A DNA stretch of 64,000 bases from JANWHQ01 sp963775275 (lineage in GTDB: Bacteria > Pseudomonadota > Alphaproteobacteria > Caulobacterales > Caulobacteraceae). Under the pieces are notes generated by a model. That model did not search any database, had not been told where the DNA came from, and saw nothing but the letters and a program-made list of their open reading frames with translations. Where the stretch lies: NCBI GenBank assembly GCA_963775275.1, contig CAVZII010000005.1, positions 3,782,001 to 3,846,000 on the forward strand, given 5' to 3'. Positions 48,866 through 57,271 of this stretch are shown here, in pieces (position 1 is the first letter of the stretch; each line of letters begins with the position of its first letter). A program made the translations under genes and the position numbers.

Positions 48866-50155
48866 ATGACGGGGCGGACCTGGCGACTGGGCGTAGCGGG
48901 CCTCGGCACCGTCGGAGCGGGCCTGCTCCAGCTCCTCGAGGAGCAGCCGGACTTCGCGCCCGCCGGCGGCAAGGTCGTGGTCACGGGCGTGTCCGCCCGC
49001 TCGCGCTCGCGGCCGAGGCCGGTCGATATCTCGGCCCTGCCCTGGTTCGACGATCCCGTGGCGCTCGCCGCCTCTGACGAGACCGACATCCTGGTGGAGC
49101 TGATCGGCGGCTCGAACGGCCCGGCCAAGGCCGCGGTCGAGGCGGCCCTGTCGCGGGGCAAGCCGGTCGTCACCGCCAACAAGGCGCTGATCGCCGAGCA
49201 CGGGCTCGAGCTTGCCCGGATGGCCGAAGCCTCCGGCGCGCCGCTGCTGTTCGAGGCGGCTGTCATGGGCGGCACGCCGGCGGTCAAGATGCTGCGCGAA
49301 GCCATGGTGGGCGACGAGGTCGCCGCCGTCGCGGGCATCCTGAACGGCACCTGCAACTACATCCTGAGCGAGATGGAGACGTCCGGCCGCCCCTTCGCCG
49401 AGGTCCTGGCCGAGGCCCAGCGGCTGGGTTTCGCCGAGGCTGATCCCACCATGGACATCGGCGGGTTCGACGCAGCCCACAAGATCACCATCCTGGCCGC
49501 GCTCGCCTTCGGCCTGGCGCCGAGCTTCCAGGCCGCCGAGATCGAGGGCGTCCAGAACATCGACCTGCTCGACATCCGGCTGGCCCACGACCTCGGCTTC
49601 CGCATAAAGCTCGTGGCCGCCGCGGTGCGGGAGGGGGGCGACGTCTCGGTCAGGGTCTATCCGGCCCTGGCGCCGCTGGACCATCCCCTGTCGCTGACCT
49701 CCGGGGCGCTGAACGCCCTGTTCATCCAGGGCCGGCGGATCGGGCGGATCTTCATCCAGGGCCCTGGCGCGGGCGCGGGGCCGACGGCCGCCGCCGTGGC
49801 GGCCGACATCGCAGACGTGATGACCGGCGCGCGCCGGCCGGTATTCCAGAAGCCGGCCACGGAGCTTCGGCCCTTTGTCGAGATGGACGCCAGCCGCCAT
49901 GTGAGCCGCGCCTATGTGCGGCTCCTGGTGCGCGACCAGCCGGGCGTGATCGCCGCCGTCTCGGAGACCATCGCCGAGGCGGGGCTCTCCATCGACAGCT
50001 TCCTGCAGAAGCCCGTCCAGGACGCCGGCGGCGTGCCGATCGTCCTGACAACCCATGATGCGCCGGAGTCCGTGATCCGCGACGCGGTCGCGCGAATTGG
50101 AAGACTTGACGCGGTGGTGTCCGAGCCGCGCATGTTGCGGATCGCGCCGGTCTGA
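48866..50155 (+). CDS. hom: homoserine dehydrogenase
   Basis: 429 aa from ATG at 48866, with AGGAG upstream. NAD(P)H-dependent reduction of aspartate semialdehyde to homoserine, toward Thr and Met. Rossmann domain 'RLGVAGLGTVGAGLLQLLEE', 'ETDILVELIGG', catalytic region 'VVTANKALIAEHG', 'ILNGTCNYILSEMETSGRPF', 'AEADPTMDIGGFDAAHKI', and a C-terminal ACT domain 'VRLLVRDQPGVIAAVSETIA' that makes it threonine-sensitive in relatives. In the unit alaC-hom-glpX-recJ. Confidence 0.96.
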   Translation: MTGRTWRLGVAGLGTVGAGLLQLLEEQPDFAPAGGKVVVTGVSARSRSRPRPVDISALPWFDDPVALAASDETDILVELIGGSNGPAKAAVEAALSRGKPVVTANKALIAEHGLELARMAEASGAPLLFEAAVMGGTPAVKMLREAMVGDEVAAVAGILNGTCNYILSEMETSGRPFAEVLAEAQRLGFAEADPTMDIGGFDAAHKITILAALAFGLAPSFQAAEIEGVQNIDLLDIRLAHDLGFRIKLVAAAVREGGDVSVRVYPALAPLDHPLSLTSGALNALFIQGRRIGRIFIQGPGAGAGPTAAAVAADIADVMTGARRPVFQKPATELRPFVEMDASRHVSRAYVRLLVRDQPGVIAAVSETIAEAGLSIDSFLQKPVQDAGGVPIVLTTHDAPESVIRDAVARIGRLDAVVSEPRMLRIAPV

Positions 50156-50191
50156 GAATCCGCCGATAAGAACAACGTCTAGGAGACGCCA

Positions 50192-51145
50192 ATGAGTTCG
50201 ACCGTGTGGGACCGCTCCCTCGTGCTGGACGCGGTCTGGGCGACGGAAGCCGCCGCCATCGCGGCCTGGAAGCTCGTCGGGCGCGGCGACGAGAAGGCCG
50301 CCGACCAGGCCGCGGTCGACGCGATGCGCACGGCGCTCAACGGCCTGGACATCGACGGGCTGGTGGTGATCGGCGAAGGCGAACGCGACGAGGCGCCGAT
50401 GCTCTACATCGGCGAGAAGGTCGGCGGCGGGAAGGGCCCGCGCATCGACATCGCGCTCGATCCCCTGGAGGGGACCACCCTGACCGCCAAGGCGATGGCC
50501 AACGCCCTGGCGGTGATGGCCTGGGCGCCGGCGGGCACGCTGCTGAACGCGCCGGACACCTACATGGACAAGATCGCCATCGGGCCGGGCTTTTCCGCCG
50601 GGGTCGTGGACCTGGACGCGTCGCCGGCCGACAACGTGAAGGCGCTGGCCAGGGCGAAGGGCGTGGAGGCCTCGGCCATCACCGCCTGCGTGCTCGACCG
50701 TCCGCGCCACGCCGAGATCATCTCGAGCCTCAGGTCGATCGGCGCGCGGGTGCACCTGATCACCGACGGCGACGTGGCCGGCGTCATCAACACGGCCGAT
50801 CCGGAGACGGGCGTCGACATCTACATCGGCCAGGGCGGCGCGCCGGAGGGCGTCTTGGCCTGCGCCGCGCTGAAGTGTGTCGGCGGCCAGTTCCAGGGGC
50901 GGCTGGTGTTCCGTAACGCCGACGAGAAGGGACGGGCCGAGCGCCTCGGGATCACCGAGTTCGACAAGAAGTACGACCTGCACGAGATGGTCCGCGGACC
51001 TGCCATCTTCGCCGCGACCGGCGTCACCAAGGGCGCGCTCCTGGACGGGGTGCGCCTGGAGAACGGCATGGTCCACACCCATTCCCTGGTGATGGATTCC
51101 TCGACCGGCACGGTGCGCCAGGTCCGGCTCAAGCGGACGGTCTGA
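50192..51145 (+). CDS. glpX: class II fructose-1,6-bisphosphatase
   Basis: 317 aa. Mn-dependent gluconeogenic phosphatase of the GlpX family. 'AIAAWKLVGRGDEKAADQAA', 'LDGLVVIGEGERDEAPMLYI' region (GEGERDEAPML with metal-binding Glu), 'IDIALDPLEGTTLTAKAMAN' and 'VLDRPRHAEIISSLRSIGAR' are hallmarks. Some homologues also act on sedoheptulose-1,7-bisphosphate. ATG at 50192 with GGAGAC upstream, 36 bp after hom; stop overlaps the recJ start by one base. Confidence 0.96.
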   Translation: MSSTVWDRSLVLDAVWATEAAAIAAWKLVGRGDEKAADQAAVDAMRTALNGLDIDGLVVIGEGERDEAPMLYIGEKVGGGKGPRIDIALDPLEGTTLTAKAMANALAVMAWAPAGTLLNAPDTYMDKIAIGPGFSAGVVDLDASPADNVKALARAKGVEASAITACVLDRPRHAEIISSLRSIGARVHLITDGDVAGVINTADPETGVDIYIGQGGAPEGVLACAALKCVGGQFQGRLVFRNADEKGRAERLGITEFDKKYDLHEMVRGPAIFAATGVTKGALLDGVRLENGMVHTHSLVMDSSTGTVRQVRLKRTV

Positions 51146-52945
51146 TGGCGGATGGCTCGGCGCCGCAAGGGTTCCTGGGGGTCGCGCGCTCGCTCTCTGG
51201 CCGCGTCTGGCGCCAGAAGCCCGCGGACGCCGAGACGGTGCGCCGCCACCAGCTCGACCTCGCGGTCAGCGAGCCGCTGGCCAGGGCGCTGGCTGCGCGA
51301 GGCGTTCCCGCCGGGGAGGCGGAGGCCTACCTCAACCCGACCCTGAGGGCCCTGTTCCCCGATCCGTCGTCGTTCCTGGACATGGACCGGGCGGCCGAGC
51401 TCCTGGTCGATGGGCTGCACAGGGACCGGCCCATGGCGGTGTTCGCCGACTACGACGTCGACGGCGCCTCGAGCGCGGCGCTGCTGGTGCGCTGGTTCCG
51501 CGCCATGGGGGCCGAGCTGCCCATCTACGTCCCGGACCGGCTGACCGAAGGATACGGCCCGAGCGCGGCCGCCTTCCGGCGGCTGAAGGAGCAAGGGGCC
51601 GAGTTGGTGGTGACCGTCGACTGCGGGGCGGCCGCGCACGACGCCATCGCCGCCGCCGCCGAGATGGGGCTCCAGGTCGTGGTGATCGACCATCACCTGA
51701 TGCGCAAGTCGCCGCCGCCCGCGGCGGCCGTTGTCAATCCCAACCGTCCAGGCTGCAATTCGGGGCAGGGGATGCTCGCCGCCGCCGGCGTGACCTTCGT
51801 CCTGTTGGCCGCCCTGAACCGCGAGGCCCGCCGCCGCGGCCTCTTCGCCCAGACTGCCGAGCCGGACTTGATGCAGTGGCTCGACCTGGCCGCGCTGGGG
51901 GCCTTCTGCGACGTGACCCCGCTTGTGGGCTTCAACCGCGCCCTGGCCGCCCAGGGGCTGAAGGTGATGTCGTCCTGGCGCAATCGCGGCCTGAAGGCGC
52001 TGCTCGAGGTGTCTGGCGCAAAGTCCCAGATCGCCAGTGCTTTTCATGCGGGCTTCGTGTTGGGACCGAGGATCAACGCCGGCGGCCGCATCGGACGCTC
52101 GGATCTCGGCGCGCGGCTGCTGTCGACCGAGGATCCGGACGAAGCCAAGGCGCTGGCCGAGGAGCTCGACGCCCTGAACGCCTCGCGCAAGGAGGTCGAG
52201 CGCCAGGTGCTGGACGCGGCGGTCGAGGCGGTGGAGGCCGCCGGCGGGGCGTCCGATCCGATCATCGTGGCCGCGGGCGAGGACTGGCACCCGGGCGTGG
52301 TCGGCATCGTGGCCGGCCGGCTCAAGGACCGCTACCGCAAGCCGGCCATCGTCATCGGCGTCGATAAGGCGGCGGGCATCGGCAAGGGCTCGGGCCGCTC
52401 CCAGCCGGGCGTCAACCTCGGCAGGGCCGTGCACGGCGCGTTCGACCGGGGGCTGCTCATGGCCGGGGGCGGCCACGCCATGGCCGCGGGGCTGACGATC
52501 CGCGCCGACGGGATCGAGGACTTCAGGCATTTCCTGTGCGGCTCCCTGGCCGATGACTGCGCCAGGGCCGCCGAGCTCGAACTCCGTGGAGATCGACGCC
52601 CTGCTGTCGCCCGCGGCGGTCGACCGGATGCTGTACGACAGCTTCCAGCGGCTGGCGCCGTTCGGGCCGGCCAATCCCGAGCCCGTCTTCGCGTTCGGGG
52701 ACGTGACCGTCGATCAGCCGATCGCGATGCGCGGCGGCCATGTCCGGTGCGTGGTGGGCGACGGCGCCGGCGGACGGCTGCGCGCGGTGGCCTGGCGCGC
52801 GGGCGAAAGCGAGCTCGGACGCCGGCTCCTGGCCGGCGGCGGGGCGCTCCATCTCGCCGGTCGGCTGAAGCCCGACGACTACATGGGCCGCGAGCGGGTG
52901 GAGCTGGAGATCGAGGACGCCGCCGATCCGCGGATGCGGGTCTGA
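51145..52945 (+). CDS. recJ: single-stranded-DNA exonuclease RecJ, frameshifted in this sequence
   Basis: With one base removed this is a 599-aa RecJ, the normal size. The DHH phosphoesterase part has 'MAVFADYDVDGASSAALLVR', 'GAELVVTVDCGAAAHDAIAA' and 'GLQVVVIDHHLMRK'; the DHHA1 part has 'GKGSGRSQPGVNLGRAVHG' and 'MAGGGHAMAAGLTIR'. The break at 52579-52584 reads GAACTC; GACTC restores AELDSVEIDALLSPAAVDRM and the C-terminal OB-like domain to the stop at 52945. It degrades 5' ends of ssDNA in recombination and mismatch repair. A real null allele of such a gene is less likely than a sequencing error. Confidence 0.83.
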
Positions 52946-52962
52946 AAACGGGGCTGCGCGCC

Positions 52963-52991
52963 TTGCGCGCCCAGGACAGGGCGGATATATG
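52963..52991 (+). promoter_or_regulatory. promoter of tRNA-Glu
   Basis: TTGCGC (52963-52968), 17 bp, TATATG (52986-52991), 16 bp before the mature 5' end of the tRNA. A typical sigma-70-type arrangement for a monocistronic tRNA. Confidence 0.55.
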
Positions 52992-53007
52992 GCCGCTTCC
53001 TCGCCGC

Positions 53008-53082
53008 GGGCCCTTCGTCTATCGGTTAGGACATCAGATTTTCAATCTGGGAAGAGGGGTTCGACTCCCCTAGGGCCTGCCA
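53008..53082 (+). tRNA. tRNA-Glu (anticodon TTC)
   Basis: 75 nt including an encoded CCA. The acceptor GGGCCCT pairs with AGGGCCT (one G-U at position 1-72); D-arm GTCTATCGGTTAGGAC; anticodon stem TCAGA/TCTGG with loop TTTTCAA, so anticodon TTC; T-arm AGGGG-TTCGACT-CCCCT. It is not clustered with rRNA. Confidence 0.95.
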
Positions 53083-53223
53083 GACCTGCGTCCTTTTGGG
53101 CGCCCTCCGCCCGAATCGGGGCGCCGCGCGCGCCAATTGCGGGATTGACGCTCTCCTAATACGAGAACAGTGTTATAGTGGAGGCGTCCGCCTCTGGGCT
53201 GTTTGGCGGGCGAGAGGGGCGGA

Positions 53224-53872
53224 ATGTCTAGCTTCGAACTGGAAAGCGGGGGGCCGCACGAGGAAACCGTGCGGATCTCGGGGCGTGTGAAGTGGTTCGA
53301 CCCGGCGAAGGGCTACGGGTTCATTGTTCCGGACGAACCTGATCAGACGGACCTGAGGGACGTGCTGCTGCATGTCACGAGCCTGCGGCAGAGCGGCCGG
53401 GAGACCGCGCTGGAAGGCTCGACGGTGGTTTGCGAAGTCGTACGCCGGCCCAAGGGCTGGCAGGTGGCCGAGATCGTTGAATATGACGAGTTCCTCGGCC
53501 GCGCCGATCGAGCGGCCCGAGCGGCGCCACGACGGCGGCGGCTTTCGGCGTGAGCGCGACCATTTCGGACGCCACGATGGCGGAGGTCCGAGGTTCAGCC
53601 GGAGCGATGGCGGCTTCGAGCGTCGGGGGCCCAGGCGCCCGCCGCCGCCGGCGGGACCGCTGGAGCGCGCCAAGGTCAAGTGGTTCAACCGGACCAAGGG
53701 CTATGGCTTCGTCGTGCGCGACGGCGAGCCTGGGGACATCTTCATCCACATCGAGACCCTGCGCCGCAGCGGGCTGGAAGATCTGCAGCCGGGCGAGGAC
53801 GTGATGGTCCAATTCGCCGAGGGGCCCAAAGGCCTGGTCGTGGCCGAGATCGAGGCGTCAGGCCTGGCCTGA
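53224..53872 (+). CDS. two-domain cold-shock protein, frameshifted in this sequence
   Basis: After removal of one T the product is 215 aa with two cold-shock domains: CSD1 'VKWFDPAKGYGFIVPDEPDQ' (about residues 21-85) and CSD2 'VKWFNRTKGYGFVVRDGEPG' (about 150-213), each with RNP1-like KGYGF. Between them lies an Arg/Gly/Asp-rich linker ('RRHDGGGFRRERDHFGRHDG'). The domains bind single-stranded RNA/DNA. The break at 53488-53493 reads GAGTTC; GAGTC gives EYDESSAAPIERPE and continuity. Two-CSD proteins of this shape are typical of Caulobacterales. GAGAGGGGCGG precedes the ATG. Confidence 0.82.
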
Positions 53873-53903
53873 CATTTCCGCAGGTCGCGCTATGGTTCCC
53901 CGC

Positions 53904-54374
53904 ATGCTCGATCGACGCCTCCTGCTCGCGGGACTGCTGACCGCTGCGACCTCCGCCGCCGCGGCGCAGGACAAGGCGCAGCCGCAGCTCCCGACCGAGC
54001 CCCTGCGGATCCTCACCGCCACCGGCAAGACCTTGCGCTTCGACGTGGAGGTCGCCGACACCTACGCCGAGCGCGAGCGTGGGCTGATGTTCCGCAAGTC
54101 CGTGCCAGCGAACGGGGGGATGCTCTTCGACTTCAGGATTCCCCAGCCGGTCGCCTTCTGGATGAAGAACACCCTGATCCCGCTGGACATGCTGTTCATC
54201 GCCGAGGACGGGCGGATCGTGAACATCGCCGCCAACACCACGCCGCTGTCGACCCAGGCGATCCCCTCGGACGGTCCGATCCGCGGCGTGCTCGAGCTCA
54301 GGGGCGGGCGCGCGGCCGAGCTCGGCATCACGGCGGGCTCCCTGGTCAAGCACCGCATCTTCAAGCCGAGCTGA
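53904..54374 (+). CDS. DUF192 exported protein
   Basis: 156 aa from ATG at 53904. A signal peptide (residues 1-22, 'LLLAGLLTAATSAAAAQ') is followed by a complete DUF192 domain: 'FDVEVADTYAERERGLMFRK', 'MLFDFRIPQPVAFWMKNTLI', 'PLDMLFIAEDGRIVNI' and 'VLELRGGRAAELGITAGSLV'. Function unknown; the family is small, exported, and widespread in proteobacteria. Stands between the cold-shock gene and tRNA-Pro. Confidence 0.9.
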   Translation: MLDRRLLLAGLLTAATSAAAAQDKAQPQLPTEPLRILTATGKTLRFDVEVADTYAERERGLMFRKSVPANGGMLFDFRIPQPVAFWMKNTLIPLDMLFIAEDGRIVNIAANTTPLSTQAIPSDGPIRGVLELRGGRAAELGITAGSLVKHRIFKPS

Positions 54375-54446
54375 TCGGGGAGCTGCCGGGTCGGACTGGC
54401 GTTGCGAGCGGCCGGCGCCCATGTCATGAACCCCGCGCCAAGGTCA

Positions 54447-54523
54447 CGGGGCGTAGCGCAGCCTGGTAGCGCATCTGCTTTGGGAGCAGAGGGTCGCGTG
54501 TTCAAATCACGCCGCCCCGACCA
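54447..54523 (+). tRNA. tRNA-Pro (anticodon TGG)
   Basis: 77 nt with encoded CCA. The acceptor CGGGGCG pairs with CGCCCCG; D-arm GCGCAGCCTGGTAGCGC; anticodon stem TCTGC/GCAGA with loop TTTGGGA, anticodon TGG; T-arm GCGTG-TTCAAAT-CACGC. Followed 21 bp later by the complex I accessory gene. Confidence 0.95.
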
Positions 54524-54544
54524 CCGGCGAAGAAGAGGGGAGCC

Positions 54545-54850
54545 ATGCTCGCGCGCATCTACAAGCCCGCCCGGACGGCCATGCAGTCGGGCAAGGCCAA
54601 GACCCACGACTGGATCCTCGAATTCGAGCCGGCCTCGGCGCGCACGCCCGATCCCCTGATGGGCTGGACCAGCTCGAGCGACATGAACGGCCAGATCCGG
54701 CTGTCCTTCGAAACCCGCGAGGAGGCGGTCGCCTACGCCCAGCGCCACGGCATCGCCTTCCAGCTGTTCGAGTCCAAGGAGCCCAAGCGGATCATCAAGG
54801 CCTACGCGGACAACTTCGCCACCGACCGCAAGGAGCCGTGGACCCATTGA
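54545..54850 (+). CDS. complex I accessory subunit (NDUFS4-type ETC complex I subunit)
   Basis: 101 aa. Homologue of the mitochondrial 18-kDa subunit NDUFS4, found with complex I in alphaproteobacteria. 'LARIYKPARTAMQSGKAKTH', 'WILEFEPASARTPDPLMGWT', 'MNGQIRLSFETREEAVAYAQ' and 'RIIKAYADNF' are the family phrases. It binds at the Q-module/N-module interface in relatives. The other nuo genes are not here, as is usual for this subunit. GGGGAG precedes the ATG. Confidence 0.93.
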   Translation: MLARIYKPARTAMQSGKAKTHDWILEFEPASARTPDPLMGWTSSSDMNGQIRLSFETREEAVAYAQRHGIAFQLFESKEPKRIIKAYADNFATDRKEPWTH

Positions 54851-55572
54851 CCGGCGGACGGGCTTCCGCGCCGCCTTCGGGGCTTGATTTCCTGGTCGTG
54901 CTGAGCCTGGAGCGGACCGGGGGGACGTCGGTCGCGCAGTCGCTGAAGACGGCGGCCGCGGACACGCCGGTCGAGCATGTCCACTTCTTCGATGGCGACC
55001 GCTACCGCGGCGGGACAACCCTCGCGGCCAAGCAGGCCGCCCTCGCGCGCAAGCGCCAACGCGAGGCGCACAAACGCCAGCGCGAAGCGCGCGTGCGTGA
55101 TTGGCTGTCGGATCCCAGGCTGAACGGCGTCGTCTTCAGCGTGATCCGAGACCCGCTGAGCCGCATCGTCTCGGGGCTTTGGTACCAGGGACACGAGATG
55201 CTGGCGCCGCGCTACGATCCGGCGGCGGACGCCTATCCGCCCGGGGCGCTCAGCGACATCGTCGAGCGCCGCCTGGAGGGCCTGGTCCAGAAGCAGGCGC
55301 GCTACGGCGTGGAGGTGTACGAGCCGCTCGGTCTGCCCGCCCGCCCGGAGCCTGGCGAATACAGGTCGCGAACCGGCGCCAGGGTCTTCGTGCTCGAGTT
55401 CGCCTACCTGGCCGGGGACTTCCTGGCGGCCACCCAGGCCGTGTTCGGCCGCCCGGTCCCGCTGGCGCACGTGAATGGCGGCGGCCACATCGGCGATGCA
55501 CGGGCCTATGCCGCCTTCAAGCGGTATTGTGTGGAGGCGCTGGAGGCCCGGGGCCTCACCCTGACCACGTGA
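54838..55572 (+). CDS. sulfotransferase-like protein
   Basis: 244 aa. 'LVVLSLERTGGTSVAQSLKT' resembles the 5'-phosphosulfate-binding loop and 'VVFSVIRDPLSRIVSGLWYQ' the 3'-phosphate site of PAPS sulfotransferases; related proteins are annotated as putative capsular polysaccharide synthesis enzymes. A charged helix rich in Lys/Arg/Gln ('LARKRQREAHKRQREARVRD') lies between them. The substrate is unknown. The start is uncertain: GTG at 54838 (overlapping the NDUFS4 end) or TTG at 54847, both behind AAGGAG. Confidence 0.75.
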   Translation: MDPLTGGRASAPPSGLDFLVVLSLERTGGTSVAQSLKTAAADTPVEHVHFFDGDRYRGGTTLAAKQAALARKRQREAHKRQREARVRDWLSDPRLNGVVFSVIRDPLSRIVSGLWYQGHEMLAPRYDPAADAYPPGALSDIVERRLEGLVQKQARYGVEVYEPLGLPARPEPGEYRSRTGARVFVLEFAYLAGDFLAATQAVFGRPVPLAHVNGGGHIGDARAYAAFKRYCVEALEARGLTLTT

Positions 55573-55627
55573 CAGAGCCGCCCGACTGGCGGGCGACGCC
55601 GTTGCGATGTAGCAGATTGCGCGGGCC

Positions 55628-55704
55628 GACCCCGTAGCTCAACCGGATAGAGCATCCGCCTTCTAAGCGGACGGTTGCAGGTTCGAGTCCTGCCGGGGTC
55701 GCCA
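55628..55704 (+). tRNA. tRNA-Arg (anticodon TCT)
   Basis: 77 nt with encoded CCA. The acceptor GACCCCG pairs with CGGGGTC; D-arm GCTCAACCGGATAGAGC; anticodon stem TCCGC/GCGGA with loop CTTCTAA, anticodon TCT; T-arm GCAGG-TTCGAGT-CCTGC. Its 3' end is 7 bp from the convergent metC stop. Confidence 0.95.
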
Positions 55705-55711
55705 TAAGCGC

Positions 55712-56872
55712 TCAGCGCTTGGCGGCGGAAAAGGCGTCGAGGCCGGTGCGCAGGTCCTCGATCAGGTCCTCGGGCGCTTCCAGGCCGATGTGCAGCCGGA
55801 TCAGCGGCCCGGCGTAGTCGCCCAGCGCCGCGCCCCGGCGGCGCTGGGGATCGCAGTGGATGGCCAGGCTCTCGTGACCGCCCCACGAGAATCCGAGGCC
55901 GAACAGGCTGAGCGCGTCCAGGAAGGCGTGCACCGCCGGATCGGTCGCCGGCCGCAGGACGACCCCGAATAGCCCGCAGGCGCCGGTGTAGTCGCGCTTC
56001 CAGACCTGGTGGCCGCGGCTGCCCGGCAGGGCGGGGTGGATCACTTCGGTGACTTCGCGCTGTTTCTTCAGCCATTCAGCGACTTGTAGCCCGCTTTTGC
56101 CATGACGCTGGAGCCGGGTGGCCAAGGTCCTGAGGCCCCGCAGCATCAGGTAAGCGTCCTCGGGCGAGACCGACCAGCCGACGTCGTGCATGGCCGCGTC
56201 GAGCTTGGCCAGGAGAGCCGGATCGCGCGCCGCGACCGAGCCCATGAACACGTCCGAATGGCCGCCCACGTACTTGGTCAGGGCCTGGGCGCTGAGGTCG
56301 ACGCCGTGCTCGACCGGCTTGAACAGCAGCCCGGCCGCCCAGGTGTTGTCCATCAAGGTCAGGACGCCGCAGGCGCGCGCGGCCTCGGCGATGGCCGGGA
56401 CATCCTGCATCTCGAAGCTGAGGGACCCGGGCAATTCCAGCACGATCACGCGCGTGCTCTTGGTGACCAGCGAGATCAGCTCATGGGCGGCCAGGGTCTG
56501 GCGATAGTAGCGGACGCCGACGCCGAAGCGCTTGAGCACCCGCTCGCAGAACAGGCGCGTGGGCCGGTAGACGTGCTCGCACACCAGGATGTCGTCCCCG
56601 GTCTTGAGCACGGCCAGCAGCGCGCCCGTCATGGCGGCGAGCCCCGAGGGAAACAGCCTCGCGCCGACCGCACCCTCGATCTCGGCGATCGCCTCGCACA
56701 GGCTGTCGCGCGGGGACAGGCCCGTGCGGCCGTAGGAGACCTGCTTGGGGTCGTAGAGCGACGCGGCGTTCGGCAGGAGCACCGTCGAGGCCCGCTGGAT
56801 CGGCGGGTTCACCGTCCGGGCCAGGGCCCCGGCCTTTGTCCCGGATCGTATGATCCGCGTGGAATCCTTCAT
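55712..56872 (-). CDS. metC: cystathionine beta-lyase
   Basis: 386 aa from ATG at 56872. PLP enzyme cleaving cystathionine to homocysteine, pyruvate and ammonia. Landmarks: 'YGRTGLSPRDSLCEAIAEIE', 'LFPSGLAAMTGALLAVLKTG', 'DNTWAAGLLFKPVEHGVD', PLP-lysine block 'SAQALTKYVGGHSDVFMGSV' and 'FSWGGHESLAIHCDPQRRRG'. Its start overlaps the stop of the upstream GNAT gene (ATGA). It is the last gene of a minus-strand sulfur unit cysK-sseA-GNAT-metC. Confidence 0.95.
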   Translation of the reverse strand: MKDSTRIIRSGTKAGALARTVNPPIQRASTVLLPNAASLYDPKQVSYGRTGLSPRDSLCEAIAEIEGAVGARLFPSGLAAMTGALLAVLKTGDDILVCEHVYRPTRLFCERVLKRFGVGVRYYRQTLAAHELISLVTKSTRVIVLELPGSLSFEMQDVPAIAEAARACGVLTLMDNTWAAGLLFKPVEHGVDLSAQALTKYVGGHSDVFMGSVAARDPALLAKLDAAMHDVGWSVSPEDAYLMLRGLRTLATRLQRHGKSGLQVAEWLKKQREVTEVIHPALPGSRGHQVWKRDYTGACGLFGVVLRPATDPAVHAFLDALSLFGLGFSWGGHESLAIHCDPQRRRGAALGDYAGPLIRLHIGLEAPEDLIEDLRTGLDAFSAAKR

Positions 56873-57261
56873 GGGCGGTCGGTCCAGATGGCGGGCGTGC
56901 CGAGGAGCTCGAATCCTGCCCTCAGCATGTTGCGATAGCTCTGGGACATGAACGCGGCCTGGGTCCAGACCCATTGCGCGCCAGCGGCGACCGCATCCTC
57001 GATCCGCCGCGAGATCAGGGCGCGGTAAAGGCCGCGGCCGCGGAACGCCGGATCGACAGCGCCGTCCGCGAGAGAGGCCATGCGATCGTGCATGTGCAGC
57101 ACGGCCGCGCCCGCCGGCGCGCCCGGGGCGCGGGCGAGATAGAGCGTCCAGCCGGGCAGGGCTTCCAGGATCCGCATCCTGTCGGCGGTATAGGCGTCAT
57201 AGGCGGCGTAGATGCGCTGGATCAGCTCTTGCGTGGAGACGATCGAGGCCTCACCGCCCAC
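56869..57261 (-). CDS. GNAT family N-acetyltransferase in the sulfur operon
   Basis: 130 aa. The acetyl-CoA loop 'AVDPAFRGRGLYRALISRRI' and 'WTQAAFMSQSYRNMLRAGFE' identify a GNAT fold. GTG at 57261 is 10 bp after the sseA stop and the RBS is weak, so the start may be a few codons off. It overlaps metC by 4 bp. Substrate unknown; the operon context (cysteine synthase, mercaptopyruvate sulfurtransferase, cystathionine lyase) suggests a link to thiol amino acids, by inference only. Confidence 0.8.
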   Translation of the reverse strand: MGGEASIVSTQELIQRIYAAYDAYTADRMRILEALPGWTLYLARAPGAPAGAAVLHMHDRMASLADGAVDPAFRGRGLYRALISRRIEDAVAAGAQWVWTQAAFMSQSYRNMLRAGFELLGTPAIWTDRP

Positions 57262-57271
57262 CGCCGCAGAC

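Noticed and set aside
47639..50155. A single 838-residue aminotransferase-homoserine dehydrogenase fusion
   Set aside because: The joined frame exists only because of the extra base at 48122-48127; the aminotransferase ends at 48857 in its own frame and hom has its own RBS and ATG at 48866.
53083..53223. Promoter of the cold-shock gene (TTGACG near 53145, TATAGT near 53174)
   Set aside because: Spacing of about 23 bp between the two hexamers does not fit; no better combination found.
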